The notes beneath the pieces are model-generated. The model was given only the letters and a program-made list of their open reading frames with translations. It had not been told where the DNA came from and made no database searches. Made by a program: the position numbers and the translations under genes. A stretch of DNA of 64,000 bases from an uncultured Flavonifractor sp. (GTDB taxonomy: Bacteria > Bacillota > Clostridia > Oscillospirales > Oscillospiraceae), in the NCBI GenBank assembly GCA_947346365.1, contig CANAAV010000004.1, positions 62,001-126,000 of the forward strand. The letters are read 5' to 3'. This document shows, piece after piece, positions 1-8,509 of this stretch (position 1 is its first letter; each line of letters begins with the position of its first letter).

Positions 1-388
1 TCTGGGCAAATAGCGTTTTTCCGCAGCCAGTGGGCCCTAAGAGCAGAATATTGCTCTTTTGCAGCTCCACATCCTCCCCGCCGCCAAAATAGATCCGCTT
101 ATAGTGGTTATACACCGCCACAGACAGAGCCACCTTGGCGTCCTCCTGGCCGATAATATACTGGTCCAACACACTGCGTATCTCCCGCGGAGTGGGAATT
201 ACGTCTGGCATGTCCGAATCCAGCCGCTCCTCCTCCGGATCATAAGCGTCATCCAGAATACTCATGCACAGGTGTACGCATTCATTGCAGATATATGCGC
301 CCGGCCCCGCGATAATGCGGGAAACCTGTTCCTGGTGCTTGCCGCAGAAAGAACAGCGGACGCTTTTACGGTCGTCGTTTTTTGGCAT
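1..388 (-). CDS. clpX: ATP-dependent Clp protease ATP-binding subunit ClpX (N-terminal part, cut by window edge)
   Basis: AAA+ unfoldase that recognises tagged or damaged proteins and feeds them to ClpP. The visible 129 residues start [14 protein letters not shown] and show the N-terminal zinc-binding domain as two Cys pairs (CSFC and CNEC). A linker with the typical PTPREI sequence follows, then the start of the ATPase domain with Walker A GPTGCGKT about ten residues before the window edge. The rest of the gene lies outside. The start is an ATG at 386-388 behind a GTGAGGA Shine-Dalgarno sequence. The gene lies just downstream of clpP on the same strand, as in most Firmicutes, so the two are probably co-expressed. 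Family assignment is very secure. Confidence 0.97.
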   Translation of the reverse strand, partial: MPKNDDRKSVRCSFCGKHQEQVSRIIAGPGAYICNECVHLCMSILDDAYDPEEERLDSDMPDVIPTPREIRSVLDQYIIGQEDAKVALSVAVYNHYKRIYFGGGEDVELQKSNILLLGPTGCGKTLFAQ

Positions 389-470
389 ATCGTTATCCTC
401 ACTTCATCGGCTGCGCCAGCGGCAGTTTTGGGACAGGCCCAGCTCCCCCGTCCATTACAAACGTATTCTA

Positions 471-498
471 GGGGAGCGGGGCAGTCACCCCGCTCCCC
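471..498 (-). terminator. Hairpin between clpP and clpX
   Basis: An 11-bp perfect inverted repeat (GGGGAGCGGGG, arms 471-481 and 488-498) with a 6-nt loop fills the clpP-clpX gap. No U-run follows on the minus strand, so it may be a partial terminator or an RNA processing/stability element that uncouples clpX from clpP rather than a full terminator. Confidence 0.45.
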
Positions 499-507
499 CG
501 CGCACCA

Positions 508-1089
508 TTATCTCTGGTAAATCACCTTGTCGATTAGGCCGTATTCTTTGGCCTCCTCGGCAGACATGAAGTTGTCCCGCTCACAGTCCGCGGTGACCAC
601 CTCCAAAGGCTTTCCGGTATTCCCGGCCAGAATATGGTTCATCCGCTTTTTGATGACCTCCAGGCGCTTGAGATGAATGGCCATATCGGTAATCTGCCCC
701 TGGGTGCCGGCGGAAGGCTGGTGAATCATAATCTCCGCATTGGGCAAGGCCAGCCGCTTTCCCTTGGCGCCGGAGGAGAGCAGAAACGCCCCCATACTGG
801 CCGCCATTCCGATGCAGATGGTGGACACGTCGCACTTGATATACTGCATGGTATCATAAATCGCCATGCCGTCTGTGACAGAGCCGCCGGGGCTGTTAAT
901 GTAAAACTGAATCTCCTTGTCCGGGTCCTGGGCCTCCAGATACAAAAGCTGAGCCACCACCAGGCTGGCAGTGGTAGCGTTGACCTCCTCCCCCAGAAAG
1001 ACGATGCGGTCATTCAGCAGCCGGGAGAAAATGTCATAGGACCGCTCCCCCCGGTTGGTCTGTTCTACTACGTAAGGCACTAAGCTCAT
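508..1089 (-). CDS. clpP: ATP-dependent Clp protease proteolytic subunit ClpP
   Basis: Serine protease that forms the tetradecameric chamber used by ClpX and ClpC. The 193-residue length is normal for the family. The catalytic triad sits at the textbook positions Ser98 (in GMAASMGA), His123 (in IMIHQP) and Asp172 (in ADCERDNF). The oligomerisation and substrate motif SPGGSV is at 67-71. No long propeptide is present, so little autoprocessing is expected. It lies between tig upstream and clpX downstream, the common tig-clpP-clpX protein quality control cluster. Assignment is secure. Confidence 0.98.
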   Translation of the reverse strand: MSLVPYVVEQTNRGERSYDIFSRLLNDRIVFLGEEVNATTASLVVAQLLYLEAQDPDKEIQFYINSPGGSVTDGMAIYDTMQYIKCDVSTICIGMAASMGAFLLSSGAKGKRLALPNAEIMIHQPSAGTQGQITDMAIHLKRLEVIKKRMNHILAGNTGKPLEVVTADCERDNFMSAEEAKEYGLIDKVIYQR

Positions 1090-1217
1090 GATTTAGGAAT
1101 CTCCTTTGTCTTGATGTTGGACGCCCGCCTAGCCGCATGTGCCGGTCCAGGGCCGCCCAGACCACCCCACCCAGGGTGGGCAGTCTCTCTCCAACAGTAT
1201 GCCCACCCAGCGCCGTC

Positions 1218-2657
1218 TTATTCCTCTGTCTTTTCCTCGTCGGCTTTCTTTGACGTCCGCTTGCGGACCGTCTTCTTGGGCTTCTCCCCTTCCTCGCCGG
1301 CTGGCTCGTCCGCGGCCTTCTTAGCGGCGGGCTTGCGGGTGCGCTTGGGCTTCTCTTCGGTGGACTCCTCCGCCTTAGCGGGGGCCTTACCAACCTTAGC
1401 GCTGTCATAGATAATATGCTCGGCCTTCCGGCTGGCCACATCCTGACGCACGTCGTGCTCACGGACGTTCTTCTTGATCTCCTCCACATCCATGTGGTAC
1501 TCCCCGCTCAGGCGCTGATACTCCGCCTCCAGCTCCTCGTCGGAGACCTGGATATTCTCGGCGGCGGCCACCGCGTCCAGCGCCAGCTCCCGGCGGATCT
1601 GTCCGGTGGCGGCCTCCGCCGCCTGCACCCGCAGGGAATTGACGTCCATGCCGGTCATCGCCAGATACTGCTCAAAGGGCAGGCCCTGGGAGGTAATGCG
1701 CCGGGCCATGTCGTTAACCAGGCTGTCCGCCCGGAACTCCACCATAGCGTCGGGGATGTCCACCTGCATATTGTTCATGACCTGCTCCATCAGCGCGTGC
1801 TCAAAATCGTGCTGCGCCTGATCCTCCCGGCGGGCCTTCAGCTTGGCCGACAGGTCGTCCTTAAACTCCTTCAGAGTGTCAAACTCAGACACATCCTTGG
1901 CAAACTCGTCGTCCAAGTCGGGCAGCTGTTTCTCCTTGACCTCGTGAACCTTGACCTTGAATACCACGGCCGCTCCTGCCAGGCCCTCGTGATACTCCTC
2001 AGGGAAGGTGATGTCCAATTCCTTCTCGTCGCCGGCCTTACACCCCACCAACTGCTCCTCAAACCCAGGGACAAAGGAGCCGGAACCCAACTCCAGGCTA
2101 TGCCCGTCGGCCTTGCCGCCTTCAAAGGGCTCGCCGTCCTTAAAGCCCTCAAAGTCGATCACCACCGTGTCGCCGCTGCGGGCCTCACGCTCCACGGTCA
2201 CCATGCGGGTAGCGCGGCTGATGAAGGGCTTGAGCTCTCCCTCCACATCCTCATCGGTAATCTCAACGGCGGGCCGCTCGGCGGTCAGTCCCTTATACTC
2301 GCCCAGGGTCACCTCCGGACGGACGGTGACCTTCGCCTTAAAGGTCAGGCCGTCCTTTCCCGCCTCCACAATCTCGATTTTAGGCCAGGCCACTGCATCC
2401 AGCTTCTCCTGCTCCACAGCCTGTCCATAGGCCACGGGGTAAATATCATTAATGGCGTCCTCATAGAACACCCCGGCGCCATACATGCCCTCAATAATTT
2501 TTCGGGGGGCTTTGCCCTTGCGGAAGCCGGGGACGGAGATACTGCCGCGCTTTTTTTTGTACACCTTCTCCACAGCGGCCTCAAACTCCTGGCCGCTGAC
2601 CTCAATTACCAGCTCGACAGTACTCTTTTCCTGCTTCTCAACGCTTTTGACATTCAT
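1218..2657 (-). CDS. tig: Trigger factor, ribosome-bound chaperone with a charged C-terminal tail
   Basis: Ribosome-associated chaperone and peptidyl-prolyl isomerase that receives nascent chains at the tunnel exit. It has the N-terminal ribosome-binding domain with the GFRKGKAPR signature near residues 45-53, a central FKBP-like isomerase domain at about 155-240 (SGDTVVIDFEG through ITFPEEYH), and the helical C-terminal chaperone domain. At 479 residues it is about 50 longer than most homologues. The extra part is a low-complexity tail rich in Lys, Glu, Pro and Ala after about residue 428. The start ATG follows GGAGGAAGAAACAAG. It is the first gene of the tig-clpP-clpX cluster. Assignment is secure; the role of the tail is unknown. 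Confidence 0.97.
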   Translation of the reverse strand: MNVKSVEKQEKSTVELVIEVSGQEFEAAVEKVYKKKRGSISVPGFRKGKAPRKIIEGMYGAGVFYEDAINDIYPVAYGQAVEQEKLDAVAWPKIEIVEAGKDGLTFKAKVTVRPEVTLGEYKGLTAERPAVEITDEDVEGELKPFISRATRMVTVEREARSGDTVVIDFEGFKDGEPFEGGKADGHSLELGSGSFVPGFEEQLVGCKAGDEKELDITFPEEYHEGLAGAAVVFKVKVHEVKEKQLPDLDDEFAKDVSEFDTLKEFKDDLSAKLKARREDQAQHDFEHALMEQVMNNMQVDIPDAMVEFRADSLVNDMARRITSQGLPFEQYLAMTGMDVNSLRVQAAEAATGQIRRELALDAVAAAENIQVSDEELEAEYQRLSGEYHMDVEEIKKNVREHDVRQDVASRKAEHIIYDSAKVGKAPAKAEESTEEKPKRTRKPAAKKAADEPAGEEGEKPKKTVRKRTSKKADEEKTEE

Positions 2658-2774
2658 CTTGTTTCTTCCTCCTGTCAGCCCATTTTCCCCCTTGGCGGGC
2701 GCGCGTGGGCGATCATTCGCGTTATCCGCTTTATCTTAACAGATATGGCGGGAAATTTCCATACTTTTTTGAAA

Positions 2775-3452
2775 TTATTCGCAGATTTTTTGCGGCTGAA
2801 AGTCCACATAATCCGCGGCTACCAACCGGTAGGACACTAAGCCGTACTTTCCCTCCACCGCAAGGCGGTGGCTGCGCCCGTGCAAATGTCCGTAGCAGCA
2901 CAGCTCCACGCCGTAGCGCTCCAGCAACTCCATAATCTCCCGGCAGGCGTACCCCTGGTAGCACGGGGGATAGTGGAGAAAGCACAGCTTGCGCCGCTCT
3001 CCCGCCGCCTTCAGGGACGCCTCCAGCCGGAGCAACTCCCGCAAAAAGACCTTCTGCTCTCCCTTTTCCTCGTAGAACCAGCCCCGGGTGCCGCACAGCG
3101 CATAAGGGCCGTACTCATAGCAGTTGTTATGCAGGATATGCAGGGTGGAAAAACCGCTGGCCTGGAAAAACCGGTTCATTTTCGCAGCGGTGTTCCACCA
3201 ATAGTCGTGGTTGCCCTTGAGCAGCAGCTTGCGTCCCGGCAGAGCGTCCAAAAAGGCGAAATCCTGCGCACCCTCCTCCAAGCTCATCGCCCACGACAGA
3301 TCTCCGCATAAAACCACCGTGTCCTCCGGCCGCACCTGGGCAAAACCTGCCCGCAGCTTGTCCACATACCCCTCCCAGCCGCCGCCGAAAACATCCATCG
3401 GCTTGCCGGAGGCCAGAGAGAGGTGGGTATCCCCAATCGCATACAGGGCCAT
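2775..3452 (-). CDS. Calcineurin-like metallophosphoesterase
   Basis: Predicted cytoplasmic metal-dependent phosphoesterase of 225 residues. All core motifs of the calcineurin-like fold are visible: GDTHL with Asp8 and His10, GDLSWA near residue 50, GNHDYWW near 80, and the C-terminal GHLHG near 189. These supply the ligands of a dinuclear metal centre. The substrate cannot be read from sequence; relatives are annotated as serine/threonine phosphatases or cyclic nucleotide phosphodiesterases without strong evidence. It starts 1 bp after the thrC stop, which suggests co-transcription with thrC and the dipeptidase. Family is certain, function is not. Confidence 0.9.
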   Translation of the reverse strand: MALYAIGDTHLSLASGKPMDVFGGGWEGYVDKLRAGFAQVRPEDTVVLCGDLSWAMSLEEGAQDFAFLDALPGRKLLLKGNHDYWWNTAAKMNRFFQASGFSTLHILHNNCYEYGPYALCGTRGWFYEEKGEQKVFLRELLRLEASLKAAGERRKLCFLHYPPCYQGYACREIMELLERYGVELCCYGHLHGRSHRLAVEGKYGLVSYRLVAADYVDFQPQKICE

Positions 3453-3453
3453 C

Positions 3454-4941
3454 CTACCGCAGCATCTCCAGCACCTGGTCCACCATATGCTCTTTTTCGG
3501 TGTTCTGGGTAAAACGCACCTGCTTATCCTTCAGAGCGGACAGCGCAGCCGGGGCCGCTATACCGGTAACCTGGGCCAGCTGGTCAATCAGGCCGGTCCC
3601 CTGGGCCAGACGGGTCTCTCCCAGCGCCTCCAGGACACTGTCGCAGAATTTAAAGGGGCTGGCGGTGGACACCACCACGGCCGGTGTCTCGTCCCCGCTC
3701 TCCCGGCGGTACTGCTCCAGCACGTCAAAGGCCACGGCGGTGTGCGGGTCGACCAGATAGCGGTGCTGCTTCCACATGCGGCCGATGACCGCTTTTGTCT
3801 GAGCGTCGCCGCAGAACCCGGCGGAAAACAGTTTTTCCATTCGGGTGCGCAGCTTCTCCTCAACGTGGTACTGCCCCCGCTTATTCAGCTGCGCCATATA
3901 GTCCTTTACCTGGGCGTCGTCCTGCCCCGTGAGAGAAAACAGCAGCCGCTCCAGATTAGAGGAGATCAAGATGTCCATAGAGGGGGAAATCGTGTTGTAG
4001 AACGTGCGGTTGCGGTCATAAATTCCGGTGCGCAGAAAATCCGTCAACACGTTGTTGGCGTTGGAGGCGCAGATCAGCCTCCCGATAGGCACGCCCATCT
4101 CCCTTGCATAGTAGGCCGCCAGAATGTTGCCAAAGTTCCCGGTGGGCACACAGACATTAATCTTTTCCCCGCTCTGGATGGCCTCGCTGCGCAGCAGGTC
4201 GCAGTAAGCGGAGACATAGTAGACAATCTGGGGCAGCACCCGGCCCCAGTTGATGGAGTTGGCGGAGGACAGGAAGAATCCCCGCTCCGCCAGCTGCTCC
4301 CGCAGGGCGGCGTCGGAGAACAACTGCTTGACTCCAGTCTGGGCGTCGTCAAAATTACCCGACACCGAGCACACGCCCACGTTGCCGCCCTCCTGGGTCG
4401 TCATCTGGAGCTGCTGGACGGCGGAGACCCCATTTTTGGGGTAGAACACCAGGATGCGGGTGCGCTCCACATCCTTAAAGCCCTCCAGAGCGGCCTTTCC
4501 CGTATCTCCGGAGGTGGCCACCAGAATGCACACCGTCTTTCCCTCCTGGTTTTTCACCAGGGAGGCGGAGAGCAGATGGGGCAGCATCTGCAACGCCATA
4601 TCCTTAAACGCGCAGGTAGGCCCGTGCCACAGCTCCAGGCAATGGGTATTCCCGTCCACCCGCCGGACAGGGGCCACCTCTTTTACATCAAACTTCCCGC
4701 CCCCATAGGCCTTTCCGGCAAAGGCGGAGACCTCTGAGGAGGTAAATCCGTCCAGATAGGGCCCCATCACATACAGCGCCCGCTGCTGATAGGTCATATC
4801 CCGCATGGTCCCCAGGGCATTCTTGGAAAGGTTGGGCAGCACTTCCGGAACCAGCAGTCCTCCATCCCGGGCCAGTCCCTGGGCGATGGCCTGGGCGGCG
4901 GTGCTCCGGTCGGCTTTATTTCTCGTGCTTACATAGTACAT
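3454..4941 (-). CDS. thrC: Threonine synthase
   Basis: PLP enzyme that converts O-phosphohomoserine to threonine, the last step of threonine synthesis. The 495-residue protein is of the long type. The N-terminal threonine synthase domain is followed by the PLP lysine in AFKDMAL (Lys113), the phosphate and substrate region ATSGDTGKAA, and a C-terminal PLP-fold lobe containing TGNFGNILA. The start ATG at 4939-4941 lies 13 nt inside the upstream dipeptidase gene, so translation is probably coupled. No thrA or thrB is nearby, so this is an isolated biosynthetic gene in a mixed operon. Assignment is secure. Confidence 0.97.
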   Translation of the reverse strand: MYYVSTRNKADRSTAAQAIAQGLARDGGLLVPEVLPNLSKNALGTMRDMTYQQRALYVMGPYLDGFTSSEVSAFAGKAYGGGKFDVKEVAPVRRVDGNTHCLELWHGPTCAFKDMALQMLPHLLSASLVKNQEGKTVCILVATSGDTGKAALEGFKDVERTRILVFYPKNGVSAVQQLQMTTQEGGNVGVCSVSGNFDDAQTGVKQLFSDAALREQLAERGFFLSSANSINWGRVLPQIVYYVSAYCDLLRSEAIQSGEKINVCVPTGNFGNILAAYYAREMGVPIGRLICASNANNVLTDFLRTGIYDRNRTFYNTISPSMDILISSNLERLLFSLTGQDDAQVKDYMAQLNKRGQYHVEEKLRTRMEKLFSAGFCGDAQTKAVIGRMWKQHRYLVDPHTAVAFDVLEQYRRESGDETPAVVVSTASPFKFCDSVLEALGETRLAQGTGLIDQLAQVTGIAAPAALSALKDKQVRFTQNTEKEHMVDQVLEMLR

Positions 4942-5894
4942 ACTTCACTCACGACCCTCATTAAATTCTCAAAAAACAGGGCGCGCAGCAGCGCCTCACT
5001 GTAATTGCGCTGAAGCAGGCGGTCCCACAGCCGGTCCCAGTCCTGCACACCGCGGATCCCCTCCGGCAGGCGGGAGCAGCCGTCCAAATCGCCCCCCAGG
5101 GCGATGCTCCCCGCGCCGCCCAGGTCCAGCCAGTGCTCCAGATGGGCAAGCGCCGCATCCAGATCCGCATGAACGCCCAAAAAATCAGCATACAGGTTGA
5201 GCCCGGCCACGCCGTTGTGTTCTATTATGGCAGTAAATTGCGCATCGGTCAAGTTCCTCGTGTGGAAAAACACCTCTCTGGCATTAGAGTGGCTGGCAAA
5301 AAAGGGGCCGGAGACCCGCTCCTCCACATCCCAGAAGCCGGGGTCAGACAGGTGGGACACATCCACCAGCATCCCCAGCCGCCCCATTTTATCCACGAAG
5401 GCCCGCCCCTGCGCAGTCAATCCTTGCTCCGGCCGCTCCGCGTTGGAGCCGGAAAGGGCGTTGGCATAGTTCCAGGTCAGATTTACTGCCCGCACCCCCA
5501 GGGCGTGGGCCTCCTCCAGCCGCTCCAGGGAGCACTCCAACAGCTCCGCTCCTTCCACCGACAAAAAAGCGGCGGCTTTCCCCCCGGCAAAAGCCGCTCT
5601 GGCCTCCTCCCCTGTACGGCAGTGGACAATCAGGTCCTCATTTGCCCGCATCTCCCGCTGAAACAGCCTGTATTCCTCCTGAAACAGCTGCCACAGCTCC
5701 GCTTTCTTCAGACTGCGTTCCGGAACATCCTCCGGCTGTCCAAACAGCGCAAAAAACTGCGCATACCTCCCGTACTCCCCCGTCCGCTCTAAATCCAGGT
5801 GTCCTTCGTTTTTCCGCAGGGAGCCTCCATGCACAAGGCGCGCTAAAATCGTGTCACAGTGTCCGTCAAACAGATCTATTTTTCTTTTATCCAT
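4929..5894 (-). CDS. Membrane dipeptidase-type peptidase, family M19
   Basis: Zinc metallopeptidase of the renal dipeptidase family (321 residues), which cleaves dipeptides, often with D-residues. The zinc-binding HxD motif is seen at the N-terminus (DGHCDT, His12 and Asp14). Further family blocks are the VDVSHLSD segment, the ASHSNAR segment (zinc/substrate histidine) and LGGDLDG near the C-terminus, then a terminal helix with ENLMRV. There is no signal peptide, so the bacterial protein is probably cytoplasmic despite the family name. The 3' end overlaps thrC by 13 nt. Substrate specificity is unknown. Confidence 0.93.
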   Translation of the reverse strand: MDKRKIDLFDGHCDTILARLVHGGSLRKNEGHLDLERTGEYGRYAQFFALFGQPEDVPERSLKKAELWQLFQEEYRLFQREMRANEDLIVHCRTGEEARAAFAGGKAAAFLSVEGAELLECSLERLEEAHALGVRAVNLTWNYANALSGSNAERPEQGLTAQGRAFVDKMGRLGMLVDVSHLSDPGFWDVEERVSGPFFASHSNAREVFFHTRNLTDAQFTAIIEHNGVAGLNLYADFLGVHADLDAALAHLEHWLDLGGAGSIALGGDLDGCSRLPEGIRGVQDWDRLWDRLLQRNYSEALLRALFFENLMRVVSEVCTM

Positions 5895-5906
5895 CTGTCT
5901 CCCCCA

Positions 5907-6278
5907 CTAAAAAGCGTTCTCCCAGTAAACAATTTCCGGATTCTGCGTCTTGGTTCCCTGGGGGGCGTAGACCTCCGCAATGTCGAACCGGGGCTGCTGC
6001 TGAAGCTGTGGATGCTCCGCCAGAAAAAGCTCTGCAGTAACGCGCAGCTTTTCCTGCTTCCGCCGGTCCACAAAGGCCCAAGCCGGGGCGAAGGCTTCGC
6101 TTTTACGCAGCTTAACCTCTGTAAAGCATAAGTACTGCTCATTCAACGCCACCAGGTCGATCTCCCCAAACCGGCTGCGATAGCCGCGGGCAATGATCTG
6201 AAAGCCCCTGCGCTCCAAATCCGCCGCCACCAGCCGCTCCCCCCAGCTGCCCCGGCGCGCCGCCTCTCCCCCGCTCAC
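5907..6278 (-). CDS. YraN family (UPF0102) predicted endonuclease
   Basis: Small protein (123 residues) with the restriction-endonuclease-like fold of the YraN/UPF0102 family. It shows the motif GEIDLV (Glu39, Asp41) followed by FTEVKLR (Glu54, Lys56), the E-xn-D-xn-ExK pattern typical of these nucleases. The biological role of the family is unsettled. It overlaps the stop of rnhB by 4 nt, and rnhB-yraN is a very common gene pair, which suggests a role in DNA repair or processing of RNA-DNA hybrids. Family is secure; activity is not shown. Confidence 0.93.
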   Translation of the reverse strand: MSGGEAARRGSWGERLVAADLERRGFQIIARGYRSRFGEIDLVALNEQYLCFTEVKLRKSEAFAPAWAFVDRRKQEKLRVTAELFLAEHPQLQQQPRFDIAEVYAPQGTKTQNPEIVYWENAF

Positions 6279-6910
6279 AGTTTTTTCAAAAAGGTCCTTC
6301 GGTGGATGGGACAGGGGCCGTACTGCCGCAGCAATGCATAGTGCCTCCGGGTGGGGTAGCCCTTATGGCGCTCAAACTCGTATTCTGGGTAAAGCCGTGC
6401 CATCTCCTCCATGTACCGGTCCCGGCTGACCTTTGCCAGGATGGACGCGGCGGCGATAGAGGCCGAACGGGCATCGCCCTTCACTAGGGTCCGGTGGGGG
6501 GTGACAATCGCCCCATGCTTTCCGTGGTCCCGGTTTCCGTCTACCAGGGCAAACTCCGCCGCCGGGGAGAGCCGGTCAATGGCCCGCTGCATGGCCAGCA
6601 TCCGGGCGCTGAGAATGTCAGCGGTGTCAATTTCCCTCTCGTCCGCCCAGGCCACTGCCCAAGCCGCCGCCCGCTCCCGAATGACGTCGTAAAGCCGGTC
6701 CCTCTGGCGCGGAGACAATTTTTTTGAGTCATCCAGCCCTTCAATTTCCAGCTCTCGCGGCAGAATCACCGCTCCGGCATAGACTGCGCCCGCCAGCGGA
6801 CCCGCTCCCGCCTCATCCACGCCGCAGACCACGGCGTATCCCTGGGCCCAACAGCGGCGCTCCTCTCTCCAGAGATCCGCCGGCGGCTCCGCCCGCCGCC
6901 GCTCAGCCAT
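6275..6910 (-). CDS. rnhB: Ribonuclease HII
   Basis: Endonuclease that removes ribonucleotides from DNA and degrades RNA-DNA hybrids. Counting from the ATG at 6908-6910 (211 residues), the first acidic pair is Asp32-Glu33 in VDEAGAGPLAG. DSKKLS, the Asp of LVDGNRD and the DARSASIAAASI block follow. The ATG at 6910 is preferred over the GTG at 6940 because GGGGGGAGAG lies just before it; it overlaps the ylqF stop by 8 nt. The usually conserved Arg of the GRG motif after the first acidic pair is replaced by Ala (GAG). The other active-site residues are present, so the enzyme is probably active. Confidence 0.95.
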   Translation of the reverse strand: MAERRRAEPPADLWREERRCWAQGYAVVCGVDEAGAGPLAGAVYAGAVILPRELEIEGLDDSKKLSPRQRDRLYDVIRERAAAWAVAWADEREIDTADILSARMLAMQRAIDRLSPAAEFALVDGNRDHGKHGAIVTPHRTLVKGDARSASIAAASILAKVSRDRYMEEMARLYPEYEFERHKGYPTRRHYALLRQYGPCPIHRRTFLKKL

Positions 6911-7784
6911 GGACGCTCTCCCCCCTCTGGGCGCTCTCACTGGGGAGCTCTAATGTAAAGCGTCCCAGCTTGCCCCCCCGATACTCATCCAATAGGATGC
7001 TTGCCATGCGCTCGGTATCCGCCTTGCCGCCGGCGATGAGGAATCCCCGTTTCCGGGCACATTTCTCTAAGAGCACATAGCCGGGGTCCTCCGGCTGTGC
7101 CGTAATGTGGTAGCGCTCCTCCAGCGCGCCGGGATAGCGCCGGTTGAGCAGCTCTGCCAGGGCACATGCCAGACCTTCCCCGTCCATCACTTCATCCTTT
7201 ACCGCGCCGGTAAAGGCCAGATGCAGCCCGGTGGCCTCATCCTCAAACTTAGGCCAGAGAATCCCCGGCGTATCCAACAGGTCCAGGCCGTGGTCCACAT
7301 TCACCCACTGCTTCCCCCGGGTCACCCCTGGACGGTCTCCCGCTTTGGCGGATTTCCGGCCCGCAACCTTGTTAATCAGCGTAGATTTGCCCACATTGGG
7401 CACGCCTACCACCATCGCCCGCACCGGACGGCCTACCTGTCCCTTCTCCCTCCACGCGTCAATCTGGCTGCGCAGAGTCTGCCGGGCCGCTGCCGCCAGC
7501 TGATGGACCCCTTTGCCTGTTTTGGAATCCACCGTTACAGCGGTACAGCCCCGCTCCTTAAAGTACGCGCTCCATGCCCGGCTTATCTCCGGGTCCGCCT
7601 GATCCGCCCGGTTTAGGATAATCAGACGGGGCTTCTCCCCCACTAAGGCATCAATGTCCGGATTCCGGCTGGACAGGGGAATGCGGGCGTCAATTACCTC
7701 CACGACCAGATCCACCAGCTTTAAATCCGCCTGTATCTGCCGCCGTGTTTTCGTCATATGGCCGGGATACCACTGGATATTCAT
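6903..7784 (-). CDS. ylqF: Ribosome biogenesis GTPase YlqF/RbgA
   Basis: Circularly permuted GTPase that acts in late assembly of the 50S subunit. The permuted order is visible: the G4 motif NRAD comes first, then G1 GVPNVGKST, then G3 DTPG (LLDTPGILWPK), followed by a C-terminal RNA-binding domain. I chose the ATG at 7782-7784 (MNIQWYPGHM, the classic family N-terminus). It has AGGGGAGG 8 nt upstream, and the promoter at 7832-7860 would start transcription at about 7825, which makes the upstream ATG at 7826 unusable. It is the first gene of a ylqF-rnhB-yraN run. Assignment is secure. Confidence 0.96.
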   Translation of the reverse strand: MNIQWYPGHMTKTRRQIQADLKLVDLVVEVIDARIPLSSRNPDIDALVGEKPRLIILNRADQADPEISRAWSAYFKERGCTAVTVDSKTGKGVHQLAAAARQTLRSQIDAWREKGQVGRPVRAMVVGVPNVGKSTLINKVAGRKSAKAGDRPGVTRGKQWVNVDHGLDLLDTPGILWPKFEDEATGLHLAFTGAVKDEVMDGEGLACALAELLNRRYPGALEERYHITAQPEDPGYVLLEKCARKRGFLIAGGKADTERMASILLDEYRGGKLGRFTLELPSESAQRGESVHG

Positions 7785-7831
7785 GTGCTCTGCCTCCCCT
7801 GCGCGCCAACGCTCCAGCGTATTCATGCCCC

Positions 7832-7860
7832 ATTATACACAAGATATAGTAGTTTGAAAA
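7832..7860 (-). promoter_or_regulatory. Sigma-A-type promoter of the ylqF operon
   Basis: On the minus strand, TTTTCA (7855-7860, 4 of 6 matches to consensus) and a perfect TATAAT (7832-7837) are separated by 17 bp. The predicted start of transcription, near 7825, decides the ylqF start codon. Confidence 0.7.
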
Positions 7861-7933
7861 GTGGGATTCCGGCCAAAAATGCACAAAATTACTCCCTCAT
7901 ATTGTCAGAACCCGCATTTTGCCGGACAACGGA

Positions 7934-7970
7934 AAAGAGGGGGAAACCCCAAACCGGTTTCCCCCTCTTT
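7934..7970 (-). terminator. Intrinsic terminator of rplS
   Basis: A 15-bp perfect inverted repeat (arms 7934-7948 and 7956-7970) with a 7-nt loop sits 31 bp after the rplS stop. The stem ends in AAAGAGG / CCTCTTT, so a short U-run is present within and after the stem on the minus strand. Confidence 0.85.
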
Positions 7971-8000
7971 CGTCTCTCGCATTGGATATACGGGCAAACG

Positions 8001-8360
8001 TTAGATGCGCTCCTTGACCTTGGCGCTCTTGCCCACGCGGTCCCGCAGATAGTAGAGCTTGGCGCGGCGGACCTTGCCCCGGCGGACCAGTTCAATCTTC
8101 TCCACCGTAGGAGCATGAATGGGGAACACCTTCTCCACACCCACGCCGTAGGACACCCGGCGGACGGTGATGGTCTCGCCGATGCCGCCATGCTTCTTGG
8201 CGATCACAGTACCCTCAAACACCTGGATACGCTCACGGCTGCCCTCTTTGACCTTTACGTGCACGCGCACGGTGTCGCCCACGGCGGCCACAGGGGGCTG
8301 CTCTTTCTCATACTTGCTGCTGAATGCCTGCATCAGATCCATTTGCTGTTTCCTCCTCAT
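8001..8360 (-). CDS. rplS: 50S ribosomal protein L19
   Basis: Structural protein of the large subunit near the subunit interface. The 119-residue length and the sequence [40 protein letters not shown] and the Arg/Lys-rich C-terminus are typical L19 features. The start ATG has TGAGGAGGAAACAGCAA upstream. It is transcribed alone, from a promoter at 8447-8475 to a terminator at 7934-7970, and is here separated from rpsP, rimM and trmD, which often accompany it. Assignment is secure. Confidence 0.99.
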   Translation of the reverse strand: MRRKQQMDLMQAFSSKYEKEQPPVAAVGDTVRVHVKVKEGSRERIQVFEGTVIAKKHGGIGETITVRRVSYGVGVEKVFPIHAPTVEKIELVRRGKVRRAKLYYLRDRVGKSAKVKERI

Positions 8361-8446
8361 TACTAGGCGTTCATGCGCGCATAGGAGGCCATCCCTTCAC
8401 TCTGGAACGGCAAGCGCAGAGGACCGCCCTTTATTCAGACTAAAGA

Positions 8447-8475
8447 AGTTTACCACATACAGCTTTCAATTGCAA
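8447..8475 (-). promoter_or_regulatory. Promoter of rplS with a roughly 80-nt leader
   Basis: TTGCAA (8470-8475) and TAAACT (8447-8452) are 17 bp apart on the minus strand, with TGG just upstream of the -10 as in extended -10 promoters. The leader that follows (8361-8440) can form a short CTCTG/CAGAG stem. Ribosomal L19 leaders with autoregulation are known in Bacillus, but I cannot match this one to that motif by eye. Confidence 0.6.
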
Positions 8476-8509
8476 GCAAAATTTTCACTTTTTTACGGCG
8501 TTACAGGAT

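Noticed and set aside
1165..1180. CCCACCC/GGGTGGG repeat considered as a T-box or terminator
   Set aside because: Only 7 bp arms, no T-box specifier or antiterminator pattern, no U-run; probably chance.
1416..2840. 474-codon plus-strand frame opposite tig
   Set aside because: Antisense shadow of a secure gene; Leu/His/Gly-rich translation without domains.
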